Part shown: in pieces, positions 19,401 to 26,545 of the stretch | Position numbering within the stretch: position 1 is the first letter of the stretch | Layout of the letters: each line of letters begins with the position of its first letter | NCBI RefSeq assembly: GCF_036346615.1 | Contig: NZ_CP107836.1 | Coordinates: 930,001 to 994,000, forward strand | Origin: Streptomyces sp. NBC_00523 | GTDB lineage: Bacteria; Actinomycetota; Actinomycetes; Streptomycetales; Streptomycetaceae | DNA length: 64,000 bases | Reading direction: 5' to 3' | Position numbers and translations under genes: made by a program | The notes under the pieces: model-generated | The model's database searches: none | What the model was told of the DNA's origin: nothing | Seen by the model: only the letters and a program-made list of their open reading frames with translations

Positions 19401-20030
19401 TCAGCCCGTCCGCGCCACGTCCATCGACATCAGCCCGCGCAGCCCGTTCTCCAGGACCTCCGGGCCGGTGTCGCCGAACATGGCGAGCTGGGCGATGAAC
19501 CCCTGGGCGGTCGCGATGAGGGCCCGGGCGACGTGCTCGTCCGGCACGTCCGCCCGGAGCACCCCCGCCTCCCGGTACAGCCCGACCAGCTCGGTCCAGG
19601 CCCCGCGCAGCCCGCCGAACGCCTCGGCGAGGGTGGCCGCCAGCCGCTCGCTGCGCAGGGTCTCCGACCACACCTGGATGATCAGCCCCGCGTACGCCCG
19701 GGGTTCGAGCCCCCGCCCCGATTCGAGGCCGTCCGCGAACAGGCTCCGCGACACCCGGCCGATCAGCACGTCCGGGGCGGGGACGGGGGTGTCCCGGGCC
19801 GCCCCCTCGAAGGCCCTGCGCACCCCGTTCACGGCCTCGGTCGCGATGGCCGCGATCAGGTCCTCCTTGCCGCTGAAGTAGCGGTAGACCGCCCCCGCCG
19901 AGAGACCGGCCTCCTTCAGCACGTCCTGCATGGAGGTGCCGTGGAAGCCGTCACGGGCGAAGCAGCGCGCGGCGCCGTCCAGGATCTGTCTGCGGCGGGC
20001 GTCGAGGTGCGCCTGGGATACACGGGCCAT
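19401..20030 (-). CDS. TetR-family transcriptional repressor
   Basis: A 209-residue regulator with the TetR helix-turn-helix at residues about 12-58 (ILDGAARCFARDGFHGTSMQDVLKEAG, then YRYFSGKEDL) and an all-helical ligand domain. It is divergent from the membrane protein at 20158, the usual arrangement for a repressor of an efflux gene. The gene seems leaderless: TTGTCA and TAGGTT spaced by 17 bases, then six bases to ATG. An operator-like sequence sits in the promoter spacer, pointing to autoregulation. Confidence 0.93.
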   Translation of the reverse strand: MARVSQAHLDARRRQILDGAARCFARDGFHGTSMQDVLKEAGLSAGAVYRYFSGKEDLIAAIATEAVNGVRRAFEGAARDTPVPAPDVLIGRVSRSLFADGLESGRGLEPRAYAGLIIQVWSETLRSERLAATLAEAFGGLRGAWTELVGLYREAGVLRADVPDEHVARALIATAQGFIAQLAMFGDTGPEVLENGLRGLMSMDVARTG

Positions 20031-20036
20031 GCGGCC

Positions 20037-20135
20037 AACCTAAAACGAACATTCATTCTTGACAACCGCCGACAGCCGGGGCGACAGTGGCCGTGTCTTA
20101 TAAAACGAACGATCCTTCTCTTTGAAGGATCGTTC
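20037..20135. promoter_or_regulatory. Divergent tetR/membrane-protein control region with repeated operators
   Basis: On the minus strand TTGTCA (20060-20065) and TAGGTT (20037-20042) form the tetR promoter. TAAAACGAAC occurs at 20041-20050 and again at 20101-20110. Operator-like GAACATTCATTC (20047-20058) lies in the tetR spacer. Near the plus-strand -10-like TATAAA (20099-20104), GAACGATCCTTC (20107-20118) and its perfect inverse GAAGGATCGTTC (20124-20135) face each other across five bases. All fit GAAnnATnnTTC. Confidence 0.7.
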
Positions 20136-20157
20136 TCCCTGAATCGAGGCCCGTCCC

Positions 20158-21147
20158 ATGTCCCTCACCCCGAACCGCCGCCTGGTGGTGGTGGTCCTGC
20201 TGGTTCCGCTGGTGGTGACTCTCGCCCTGTGGGCCTTCGCCTGGCCCGCCGCCCGGACCGCACCGCGCGACCTGCCGGTCGGGATCGCCGGTACCGCACC
20301 GGCCGCCGACCGGCTCCAGCAGCGGTTCGAGGAGCGCGACGGGGCCTTCGACGTGCACCGCTACGACTCCGAGGCCGCGGCCCGGGACGCGATCGAGGAC
20401 CGGACCGTCTACGGCGCGGTCGTCGTGACCGCCAAGGGCCCCGAGCTGCTGACGGCGAGCGCGGGCAGCACGGTGGTCGCCCAGCTGCTGCGCGAGGCGG
20501 TGACCGCCGGGGCACCGGCCGGCACGGCCGTACCGGTCACCGACGTGGTGGCCGCGCCCGCCGCCGACCCCCGGGGCGCCGTCCTCGGTTCGAGCATCCT
20601 GCCGCTCGCCATCGCGGGGGTCGCCGCCGGGGCGGCCGTGACCGTGCTGAGGCTGCGGGGGGCGCGGGCCGCGGTCGCCCTGCTCGGCGTGGCCGTCATG
20701 GTGGGGCTCCTGGCCACCGCGGTGACGGACAGCTGGCTCGGCGCCCTCCCCGGCGACTGGTGGAGCGAGGCCGGGACCATCGCCCTGACCGTGCTCGCCA
20801 TCGGCGCGCCGGTCGCGGGCCTGGCCGCCCTGCTCGGGACTCCGGGCATCGGGCTCGGCGCCCTGCTCATGGTGCTGCTGGGCAACCCCTTCTCGGGAGT
20901 GACCAGCGCACCCGAACTGCTCCCCCGCCCGATCGCCGTGATCGGTCAGCTGCTGCCGCCCGGGGCAGCGGGGTCCGCGCTGCGCTCGGTGGCGTTCTTC
21001 GACGGCGCGGCGGCGGCCGTCCCCGCCCTGACGCTCGGCGTGTGGGCGGTGCTGGGACTGGGCGCGGTGCTCGTCGGCGGGCGCCGCAGGACGGCGGCCG
21101 ACACGACGGCCCCGGCCTCGGCGCGGGAGCCCGCGCTGGCGGGCTGA
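20158..21147 (+). CDS. Multi-pass membrane protein, ABC-2/YhgE-like permease
   Basis: A 329-residue protein with an N-terminal membrane helix (residues about 9-31), an outside domain of about 110 residues, and five or six helices after residue 140. This layout is shared by YhgE/Pip and ABC-2 permease-like proteins. No ATPase gene adjoins. Controlled most likely by the divergent TetR, so it may export a toxic or lipophilic compound. The start ATG 20158 has no clear ribosome site; a stable hairpin lies 22 bases upstream. A strong terminator follows. Confidence 0.75.
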   Translation: MSLTPNRRLVVVVLLVPLVVTLALWAFAWPAARTAPRDLPVGIAGTAPAADRLQQRFEERDGAFDVHRYDSEAAARDAIEDRTVYGAVVVTAKGPELLTASAGSTVVAQLLREAVTAGAPAGTAVPVTDVVAAPAADPRGAVLGSSILPLAIAGVAAGAAVTVLRLRGARAAVALLGVAVMVGLLATAVTDSWLGALPGDWWSEAGTIALTVLAIGAPVAGLAALLGTPGIGLGALLMVLLGNPFSGVTSAPELLPRPIAVIGQLLPPGAAGSALRSVAFFDGAAAAVPALTLGVWAVLGLGAVLVGGRRRTAADTTAPASAREPALAG

Positions 21148-21161
21148 CCACGCCCGGAACT

Positions 21162-21189
21162 GCGCCCCCGTCCGACCGGACGGGGGCGC
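21162..21189 (+). terminator. Terminator after the membrane protein gene
   Basis: A 13-bp perfect stem (21162-21174 with 21177-21189) with a minimal loop and TTC after it. It may also serve the convergent antitoxin gene ending at 21206. Confidence 0.85.
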
Positions 21190-21205
21190 TTCGCCGTGTA
21201 CGGGG

Positions 21206-21490
21206 TCAGTCGTCCCGGCCGTGGTGGCCGCGGTGCTCCGCCGCGATGCCGAAGCGCTGCCCTTCGCCGGGAGCGGACGGGGCGGAGCCGATCGAGGAGA
21301 CCGAGCTGATCACGTGCTCCTGCTCCGCCGCCTCCTCCTTCTCGAGTCGCTCGAGGTCAGCGGCCGATACGAGGGCGACGAGCGGCTTGCCGTGCCGCGT
21401 GACGACCACGCGCTCGCCGCCGTAGACGACGCGGTTGATCAGTTCGGCGAGTTCAGCCCGGGCTTGCGTCACCGGAATCTCGTAGGCCAT
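21206..21490 (-). CDS. Orphan Phd/YefM-family antitoxin
   Basis: A 94-residue protein with the typical Phd/YefM N-terminus ([42 protein letters not shown]) that dimerises and binds DNA. The C-terminal tail (about 60-94) is polar and would hold the toxin in a complete system. No RelE/YoeB/Doc-like toxin lies on either side: upstream is the ClpP-like gene, downstream a terminator. It may act as a stand-alone regulator or pair with a distant toxin. TATGAT lies six bases before ATG, so the message is probably leaderless. Confidence 0.9.
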   Translation of the reverse strand: MAYEIPVTQARAELAELINRVVYGGERVVVTRHGKPLVALVSAADLERLEKEEAAEQEHVISSVSSIGSAPSAPGEGQRFGIAAEHRGHHGRDD

Positions 21491-21496
21491 GCTCCC

Positions 21497-21523
21497 ATCA
21501 TAACCTTCTGTACGTCCTGTACA
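21497..21523 (-). promoter_or_regulatory. Promoter and YefM-type operator of the antitoxin
   Basis: TATGAT (21497-21502, minus strand) is the -10. TGTAC-GTCCT-GTACA (21509-21523) is an inverted repeat with the TGTAC core known from YefM operators and covers the -35/spacer. It suggests autorepression and could also influence the divergent ClpP-like gene. Confidence 0.65.
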
Positions 21524-21586
21524 TTTTTTACGGAAGCGTGCGCGGGCGCCCCGCTGTGCCCGCGCGACCGGAGGAGAGGCACAGCC

Positions 21587-22219
21587 GTGTACCGTCCCGC
21601 CGCCCGTCACGTCCTGCCCGAGTTCACCGAGCGCACCTCTCAGGGGTCCCGGACCCTCGACCCGTACTCCAAGCTGCTCGCGGAGCGCGTCGTCTTCCTG
21701 GGCACGGCCCTGGACGAGACGGCCGCCAACGACCTGGTCGCCCAGCTGATGTACCTGGAGCACGACGCGCCGGACCGGCCCGTCTCGCTCTACATCAACT
21801 CGCCGGGCGGCTCCTTCGGCGCGATGACGACCCTGTACGACACGATGCACTTCCTCGGCTGCGAGGTGGAGACCTACTGCCTGGGCCGGGCGGGGGCCGG
21901 GGCGGCGGTGCTGCTCGCCGCAGGCGCCCCGGGGCGGCGGCACATGCTGCCCGGCGCCAAGGTGGTCGTCAGCCAGCCCGCGCTGGACGAGCCGCTTCAG
22001 GGGCAGCCGTCCGACCTGGAGATCGAGGCGCGGGAACTGGCCCGGATGCGCGAGACGATGACCGGCATGCTGGCCCGGCACACCGGGCGCTCCGCCGAGC
22101 AGGTCACCGAGGACACCGAGCGCGACCTCGTCCTCGACGCGGAGGGCGCCCTGGCGTACGGGCTGGTCGACCACATCGTGCGGAACCGGGTCCCGGCGCC
22201 GCCGCGCTCCGGGTGGTGA
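21587..22219 (+). CDS. ClpP-family protein lacking catalytic Ser and His
   Basis: A 210-residue protein with the ClpP fold: [35 protein letters not shown], and YGLVDHIV. In active ClpP the segment is GQAASMxAVLL with nucleophile Ser; here it is [11 protein letters not shown], putting Ala104 at the Ser position. The IHQP His is replaced in VVVSQP by Ser129. Only the Asp (Asp180 in ERD) remains. The protein therefore should not hydrolyse peptides by the usual mechanism, and may be a regulatory subunit in a mixed ClpP ring or a scaffold. Streptomyces have several clpP genes. GTG 21587 follows GAGGAGAGG. Confidence 0.9.
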   Translation: MYRPAARHVLPEFTERTSQGSRTLDPYSKLLAERVVFLGTALDETAANDLVAQLMYLEHDAPDRPVSLYINSPGGSFGAMTTLYDTMHFLGCEVETYCLGRAGAGAAVLLAAGAPGRRHMLPGAKVVVSQPALDEPLQGQPSDLEIEARELARMRETMTGMLARHTGRSAEQVTEDTERDLVLDAEGALAYGLVDHIVRNRVPAPPRSGW

Positions 22220-22226
22220 ACCGGGG

Positions 22227-22535
22227 ATGCAGCCACCGGACTTCCCGCCGCTGCCCGCCCTGACCCGGGCCGAGTCCGAGTTCATCGACGGCTAGCTGCG
22301 GGTGGTCGACCAGGTGGGCCGGATCAACCCGGCGCACGGGGACGACACCTACACGGCCCTGCGCGCCGCCCAGGCCCTCGCCTCGCACGCGGCGGCCTTA
22401 CGGGACGCGCTCGCGCTGATGCACCGGCGCGGCGAAACACGTATCCACAGCGGCACTTTGACCCGCGCACTGCGGGAGCTGGACGGCGAGCGGAGGGCGG
22501 CCCGGGTCGCCCTGCCGCCCGCCCCGCCGGACTGA
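22227..22535 (+). pseudogene. Small ORF interrupted by an in-frame TAG
   Basis: ATG 22227, seven bases after the ClpP-like stop, opens a frame that meets TAG at 22293-22295 after 22 codons and then continues without a stop to TGA 22533-22535 (would be 102 codons plus the TAG). Both parts read as one plausible protein (IDG-stop-LRVVDQVGRINPAHGDDTYTAL). One base change (TAC/TAT to TAG) would explain it. The 3' part also contains a TTA codon at 22398. A GTG at 22302 could begin a shortened 77-residue protein, but has no ribosome site. No known family; mostly helical, Ala/Arg-rich. Confidence 0.65.
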
Positions 22536-22850
22536 CGCCCCCGCAGGTCACCGACACGCCCGGTGGGCGCGCGGAATTTCCTCGCTCGTTCGGCGTAGGC
22601 GTTCCCTCTCACGAGCGACGGTCCGATTTGCCTTTTCCTGATGCGCGTGAGGCGCGTTCCCTCGCGACACCGCTGGTACGGCCGTGGCCGCGGGCGGCCG
22701 GCGGACCGCCGTCCGGGTTTCCCTCCACCTGAACGGGCCATCCGCGGCGGTCTTCACCGATGGCTGTTCCGGCTCGGAAATCCGGCACGAGGTGAGTCAA
22801 GATCCCTGGGACGACAAGCCCCCGCCACCGCGGCGGGGCGGTCCGGGCGG
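22536..22850. other. Intergenic stretch before the riboswitch
   Basis: No gene is convincing here. The open frames are short and without ribosome sites. It should contain the promoter for the riboswitch transcript, but no box is clear. Confidence 0.5.
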
Positions 22851-23023
22851 ACGCCGAGTCCTGCCGCCGCCCGGATGACTGGTCGACAGGAGTGGATCGG
22901 CAGGAGTGGAGGACCCGAGCACTACGGGACCGCCGGATCTCCGGTTGTCCCTCGGGGTGAAGCCGCCTCGCGCGGCCGGGCAACTTCGCCAGCCCGAACC
23001 CGACAGGTCATCCTTCACAGGCG
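22851..23023 (+). promoter_or_regulatory. c-di-AMP riboswitch (ydaO/yuaA type)
   Basis: The leader contains the blocks I associate with Streptomyces c-di-AMP riboswitches in front of cell-wall hydrolase genes: CGCCGAGTCCTGCCGCC, GGCAGGAGTGGAGGACCCGAG, GGGGTGAAGCCGC, and AGCCCGAACCCGACAGGTCA, closing with AGGCGG that can pair with the 5' end. It ends 18 bases before the NlpC/P60 start, the expected target. Ligand binding in this class usually turns the gene off. Confidence 0.85.
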
Positions 23024-23041
23024 GCTGACGAAGGGTTGCGC

Positions 23042-23515
23042 ATGAGTGCGCAGGTTCATGTCCCGTCTCTGCTCGCCCGGGCCACCACGGCCTCGGTCAT
23101 GACTCTCGCCGCCGTCGGCGGCACGTTGTGCGTCCCAGGAGCCGCGCCCGAGGCGCAGGCGGCCGGCCACGCGATGAAAGCCCTGAAGATCGCCGCGTCG
23201 AAGAAGGGGGCGCCCTACCGCTGGGGCGCCACCGGGCCCGGCAGCTTCGACTGTTCGGGGCTGACGCTCTACTCGTTCAAGAAGGCCGGCAAGAGACTCC
23301 CCCGGACGGCCCAGCAGCAGTACAACAGGACCAGGCACATCTCGGCTTCCCAGCGCCAACGAGGTGACCTGGTCTTCTTCCATTCGGGGCGCAGCGTCTA
23401 CCACGTGGGCATCTACGCCGGCAGCGGGAAGATCTGGCACTCTCCGAAGACCGGCGCCGTGGTCCGCCTGGAGAAGATCTGGACCAGGAGCGTCTACTAC
23501 GGCCGGGTCGCCTGA
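23042..23515 (+). CDS. Secreted NlpC/P60 cell-wall hydrolase
   Basis: A 157-residue exported endopeptidase that cuts peptidoglycan stem peptides. Signal peptide to about residue 40 (AQA). The NlpC/P60 domain fills the rest: YRWGATGPGSFDCSGLTLYSF with nucleophile Cys71 and YHVGIYAG with His121. It is short, with no SH3, LysM or coiled-coil part. ATG 23042 follows GAAGGG. Expression probably depends on the upstream c-di-AMP riboswitch, linking wall turnover to the second messenger. Confidence 0.93.
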   Translation: MSAQVHVPSLLARATTASVMTLAAVGGTLCVPGAAPEAQAAGHAMKALKIAASKKGAPYRWGATGPGSFDCSGLTLYSFKKAGKRLPRTAQQQYNRTRHISASQRQRGDLVFFHSGRSVYHVGIYAGSGKIWHSPKTGAVVRLEKIWTRSVYYGRVA

Positions 23516-23525
23516 TCCGGCCGCC

Positions 23526-23957
23526 TCAGGGCTGGGCGGGGACCTGCCACGGGAGCGCCACCCAGACGGTCTTGCCGCCGTCGGCGGTGGGGGTGACGGC
23601 CAGCCGGCCGCCGTACTCCTTGGCCAGCGAGCGGATGATCACCATGCCGCGTCCGTTGTCCTGCTGGACGGCGGCGGGCAGCCGCTGCGGCCGACGCGGG
23701 TGACTGTCCGTCACCCCGAGGCGCAGCTCCTCGTCCCGTTCAAGACGCAGGTCGACGGTGAAGGTGGGTGACTGCCCGAAGGTGTGCAGGACGGCATTGG
23801 TGGCCAGCTCCGAGAGGATGAGGCGGACGGTGTCGGCCATCTCCGCGTCCTCGGGCAGGCCCCACTCCGTCAGCACCCGGGCGACGAACCCGCGGGCCGC
23901 GGAGACCGAGACCGGCTCGCTCGGCAGGGTGACACGTGCTTCCTGATGGTCTGCCAT
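23526..23957 (-). CDS. GHKL ATP-binding protein (RsbW-like anti-sigma kinase family)
   Basis: A 143-residue HATPase_c_2 protein. The N box is ILSELATNAVLHT and the G1 box DNGRGMVIIRSLA; GGKTVWVALPW closes the fold. Streptomyces encode dozens of these, often next to XRE-DUF5753 and DUF397 genes exactly as here. Roles include anti-sigma kinase action, but a partner cannot be named. ATG 23957 precedes MADHQEARVTLPSEP. Divergent from the XRE gene. Confidence 0.88.
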   Translation of the reverse strand: MADHQEARVTLPSEPVSVSAARGFVARVLTEWGLPEDAEMADTVRLILSELATNAVLHTFGQSPTFTVDLRLERDEELRLGVTDSHPRRPQRLPAAVQQDNGRGMVIIRSLAKEYGGRLAVTPTADGGKTVWVALPWQVPAQP

Positions 23958-24161
23958 GGCGAGCCGTCCCTTTCCCACCCGGTACCGGCCCGTCGAGCGG
24001 TCCGGTTGTGCTTCGCGCCAGAGTGCCACCGATGCTGCCCTCCGTGGCGGCGATCCACCAAGATATGCATATATCTGTCGCTCAAACCGGTGAACTCTCC
24101 CCACGCGAGCCCCCTCCGGCGCCACACTGTCTGCTCGTCGGGCAGCGGAGGGAGTCATCGG

Positions 24162-25022
24162 ATGCAGCACGGCCCTGCGGTGCGGCGCCGCAAGCTGGGA
24201 GAGGAGCTGCGGAGCCTGCGCCAGGCGTCGGGGCTCACGAGCCGGGAGGCGGCGGCGCTGCTCGGCTGGCACCAGTCGAAGGTGAGCAGGATCGAGACAG
24301 GTGTCAGCGGGGTGCGGCCGGACGACGTGAACCGGCTCCTCGACGCGTACGGCATGGACGATCCGAAGCTCCGCGAGGTCCTGGGCGCGCTGGCCGGTTC
24401 GGCGGGCGGGGGCGGCGCCGGCTGGTGGCACGCCTACCGGGGGCTCATCCCGCCCCAGTACCGCGACTTCATCAGCCTGGAGTCGCAGGCGCGCACCGCC
24501 CGCACGCTGGAGACCACGGTGGTGCCGGGCCTGTTGCAGACGGCCGACTACGCCCGCGCGGTGACCCGGGCCTCGCTGGACGGGCTGCCGTCCGGTCAGC
24601 TGGACTCGCTGGTGGAGGTGCGGCTGACCCGGCAGGGGGTGCTGCGGAGCGATCCGCCGCTGCGGCTGAGCGCGGTCCTGGACGAGGCGGTGCTGCGCCG
24701 GGAGGTCGGCGGCCGACGGGTGATGCGGGAGCAGCTGCGCCATCTCGCCCGGGTGGCACAACTTCCCCATGTGCAACTCCAGTTACTTCCGTTCTCGGTC
24801 GGCGGCTATGTCAGCCTCACGAGCCCTTTCGTTATCTTCTCCTTTCCGACCGCTTCCGACCTTGACGTGGTCGTTCTTGACCACTTGACGAGTAGCCTCT
24901 ATCTGGAACGGAAAGAAGACCTTGCGGCGTACAGCTCGGCCTTCGAGACCCTTCAGACGCACGCGCTGTCGCCGGAGCACACGCTGGACCTGATCGCCGC
25001 GATCGACCGCGGCGACCGGTGA
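24162..25022 (+). CDS. XRE-family regulator with DUF5753, TTA codon
   Basis: A 286-residue WhiJ/AbaA-type regulator. Helix-turn-helix at residues about 8-62 (LRSLRQASGLTSREAAALLGWHQSKVSRIETG); DUF5753 covers about 100-280 (WWHAYRGLIPPQYRDFISLE, VPGLLQTADYARAV). Codon 208 is TTA (24783-24785), so translation should depend on the bldA leucyl-tRNA, which matures late in development. The 24780-24920 part has lower GC than its surroundings. GGAGGGA precedes ATG 24162. Followed by the DUF397 gene, usual partner in developmental control. Confidence 0.93.
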   Translation: MQHGPAVRRRKLGEELRSLRQASGLTSREAAALLGWHQSKVSRIETGVSGVRPDDVNRLLDAYGMDDPKLREVLGALAGSAGGGGAGWWHAYRGLIPPQYRDFISLESQARTARTLETTVVPGLLQTADYARAVTRASLDGLPSGQLDSLVEVRLTRQGVLRSDPPLRLSAVLDEAVLRREVGGRRVMREQLRHLARVAQLPHVQLQLLPFSVGGYVSLTSPFVIFSFPTASDLDVVVLDHLTSSLYLERKEDLAAYSSAFETLQTHALSPEHTLDLIAAIDRGDR

Positions 25023-25048
25023 CCCCCCCACCGCCCGGAGGAAGCGTC

Positions 25049-25246
25049 ATGTCCGAACACCCCGCCCGGCCCGCGTCGCGCTGGCGAAGCAGCAGCTACA
25101 GCACGGGAATGAACAACTGCGTGGAGACCGCGCCGTCCGTCAGCGGACGGCTGCTGGCCGTCCGCGACTCGAAGGACGTGGGCCTGACACACCTGGCGTT
25201 CTCGCCGACGGCATGGACGTCCTTCGTCTCCGGCCTGAAACGCTGA
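25049..25246 (+). CDS. DUF397 protein
   Basis: A 65-residue protein with WRSSSYSTGMNNCVETA and VRDSKDVGLTHLAFSPTAWTSFV, the DUF397 signature. Members are small partners of XRE-DUF5753 regulators. CCGGAGGAAG precedes ATG 25049. It lies 26 bases after the regulator and is probably co-transcribed. Confidence 0.92.
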   Translation: MSEHPARPASRWRSSSYSTGMNNCVETAPSVSGRLLAVRDSKDVGLTHLAFSPTAWTSFVSGLKR

Positions 25247-25260
25247 GGCGGACCACCGCC

Positions 25261-26403
25261 TCAGCTCCGCGGTGCGGTCCGCCGCACCGTCTCCACCGCC
25301 CGCGCGACCTGTTCGTCCGTCAGGTCCGCGCGGGCGGTCAGCCGGAGCCGTGAGATGCCGTCGGGCACGGACGGCGGCCGGAAGCAGCCCACCGCCATCC
25401 CGGCCGTCCGGCAGTCGGCGGCCCAGCGCACGGCGGCGTCGGCCGAGGGCGCCCGGACCGAGACGACCGCCGCGTCGGGCCGCGCCGCGGTCAGACCGGC
25501 CGCCGTCAGCCCCTCGTACAGCGCGGTGGCGACCGTACGGGCCCTGAGCGCGCGCTCAGGTTCGCGGCGCAGCAGCCGCAGTCCGCCCAGGGCGGCGCCG
25601 ACGGCGGCCGGGGCGAGTCCGGTGTCGAAGATGAACGTCCGGGCGGTGTTGACCAGGTGGTCGATGACCCGGGCCGGCCCGAGGACCGCGCCGCCCTGGC
25701 TGCCCAGGGACTTGGACAGGGTGAGCGTGGCGACGACGTCCGCGTCCCCCGCGAGTCCCGCCGCGTCGAGCGCGCCCCGCCCGCCCGCGCCGAGCACCCC
25801 GAGCCCGTGCGCGTCGTCCACCAGGAGCGCGGCGCCCTCCGCCCGGCAGACGGCGGCCAGTGCGGCCAGCGGCGCGGCGTCGCCGTCCACCGAGAACACC
25901 GAGTCGGTGACGGCCAGCTTCCGGCCCTCGTGCCCGCGCAGCGTCTTGCGGACGGCCTCCGGGTCGGCGTGCGGGACGACGGCGGTCTCGGCCCGGGAGA
26001 GCCGGCAGCCGTCCACGATGGAGGCGTGGTTGCCCGCGTCCGACGCGATGAGGGCGCCGCGTCCGGTGAGCGCGGTGAGGGCCGCGAGGTTGGCGGCGTA
26101 ACCGGAGGAGAGGACGAGCGCGGCCTCGAAGCCGCAGAACGCGGCGAGTTCGCGTTCCAGCTCGGCGTGGAGCGCGGTCGAGCCGGTGACCAGGCGGGAT
26201 CCGGTCGCCCCGCCGCCCCAGCGGCGCGCCGCGTCCGCCGCCGCGGAGGTCACCTCCGGGTGCCGGGTGAGGCCCAGGTAGTCGTTGCTCGCGAGGTCCA
26301 GCAGTTCCGCCTCGGCCTCGCGGGGCCGCAGCCGGCGGACCAGGCCCGCGTCCGCGCGACGGCGGGCCTCGTCGTCGATCCACTCGAACGGGGTGGCGGG
26401 CAT
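25261..26403 (-). CDS. bioF: 8-amino-7-oxononanoate synthase
   Basis: A 380-residue PLP enzyme of the alpha-oxoamine synthase family, condensing pimeloyl thioester with L-alanine in biotin synthesis. Visible: [38 protein letters not shown] and the PLP lysine in [12 protein letters not shown] near residue 230. ATG 26403 follows AAGGGA; an upstream GTG-type start adds nine residues. Divergent from bioB, so the operator region between them can control both sides. Confidence 0.94.
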   Translation of the reverse strand: MPATPFEWIDDEARRRADAGLVRRLRPREAEAELLDLASNDYLGLTRHPEVTSAAADAARRWGGGATGSRLVTGSTALHAELERELAAFCGFEAALVLSSGYAANLAALTALTGRGALIASDAGNHASIVDGCRLSRAETAVVPHADPEAVRKTLRGHEGRKLAVTDSVFSVDGDAAPLAALAAVCRAEGAALLVDDAHGLGVLGAGGRGALDAAGLAGDADVVATLTLSKSLGSQGGAVLGPARVIDHLVNTARTFIFDTGLAPAAVGAALGGLRLLRREPERALRARTVATALYEGLTAAGLTAARPDAAVVSVRAPSADAAVRWAADCRTAGMAVGCFRPPSVPDGISRLRLTARADLTDEQVARAVETVRRTAPRS

Positions 26404-26423
26404 GGGACGTCCCTTTTGTAGGC

Positions 26424-26490
26424 AGCTCACAGACCCTAACCGGGCTCATGCCGAGACACGGTGTGGCAATGCACACACCCCGTGTGAGCT
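26424..26490. promoter_or_regulatory. bioF/bioB divergent control region
   Basis: AGCTCACA (26424-26431) and TGTGAGCT (26483-26490) form a perfect inverted repeat around GTGTGGCAATGCACAC (26461-26476), itself with GTGTG/CACAC arms. Such nested dyads suit a biotin-responsive repressor, but I do not match them to a known BirA or BioQ consensus. Confidence 0.5.
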
Positions 26491-26545
26491 CTGTTGTCCG
26501 GTTCCTCCTTGGCTCCGGGCGGTGCGGTGCGTCAGGATCATCGCC

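Noticed and set aside
21206..22219. Toxin-antitoxin operon including the ClpP-like gene as partner
   Set aside because: The genes are divergent and ClpP is not a toxin family; only the antitoxin is supported.
22302..22535. Independent 77-residue gene with GTG start
   Set aside because: No ribosome site, and the frame is continuous with an upstream ATG part broken only by TAG; a damaged gene is the better reading.
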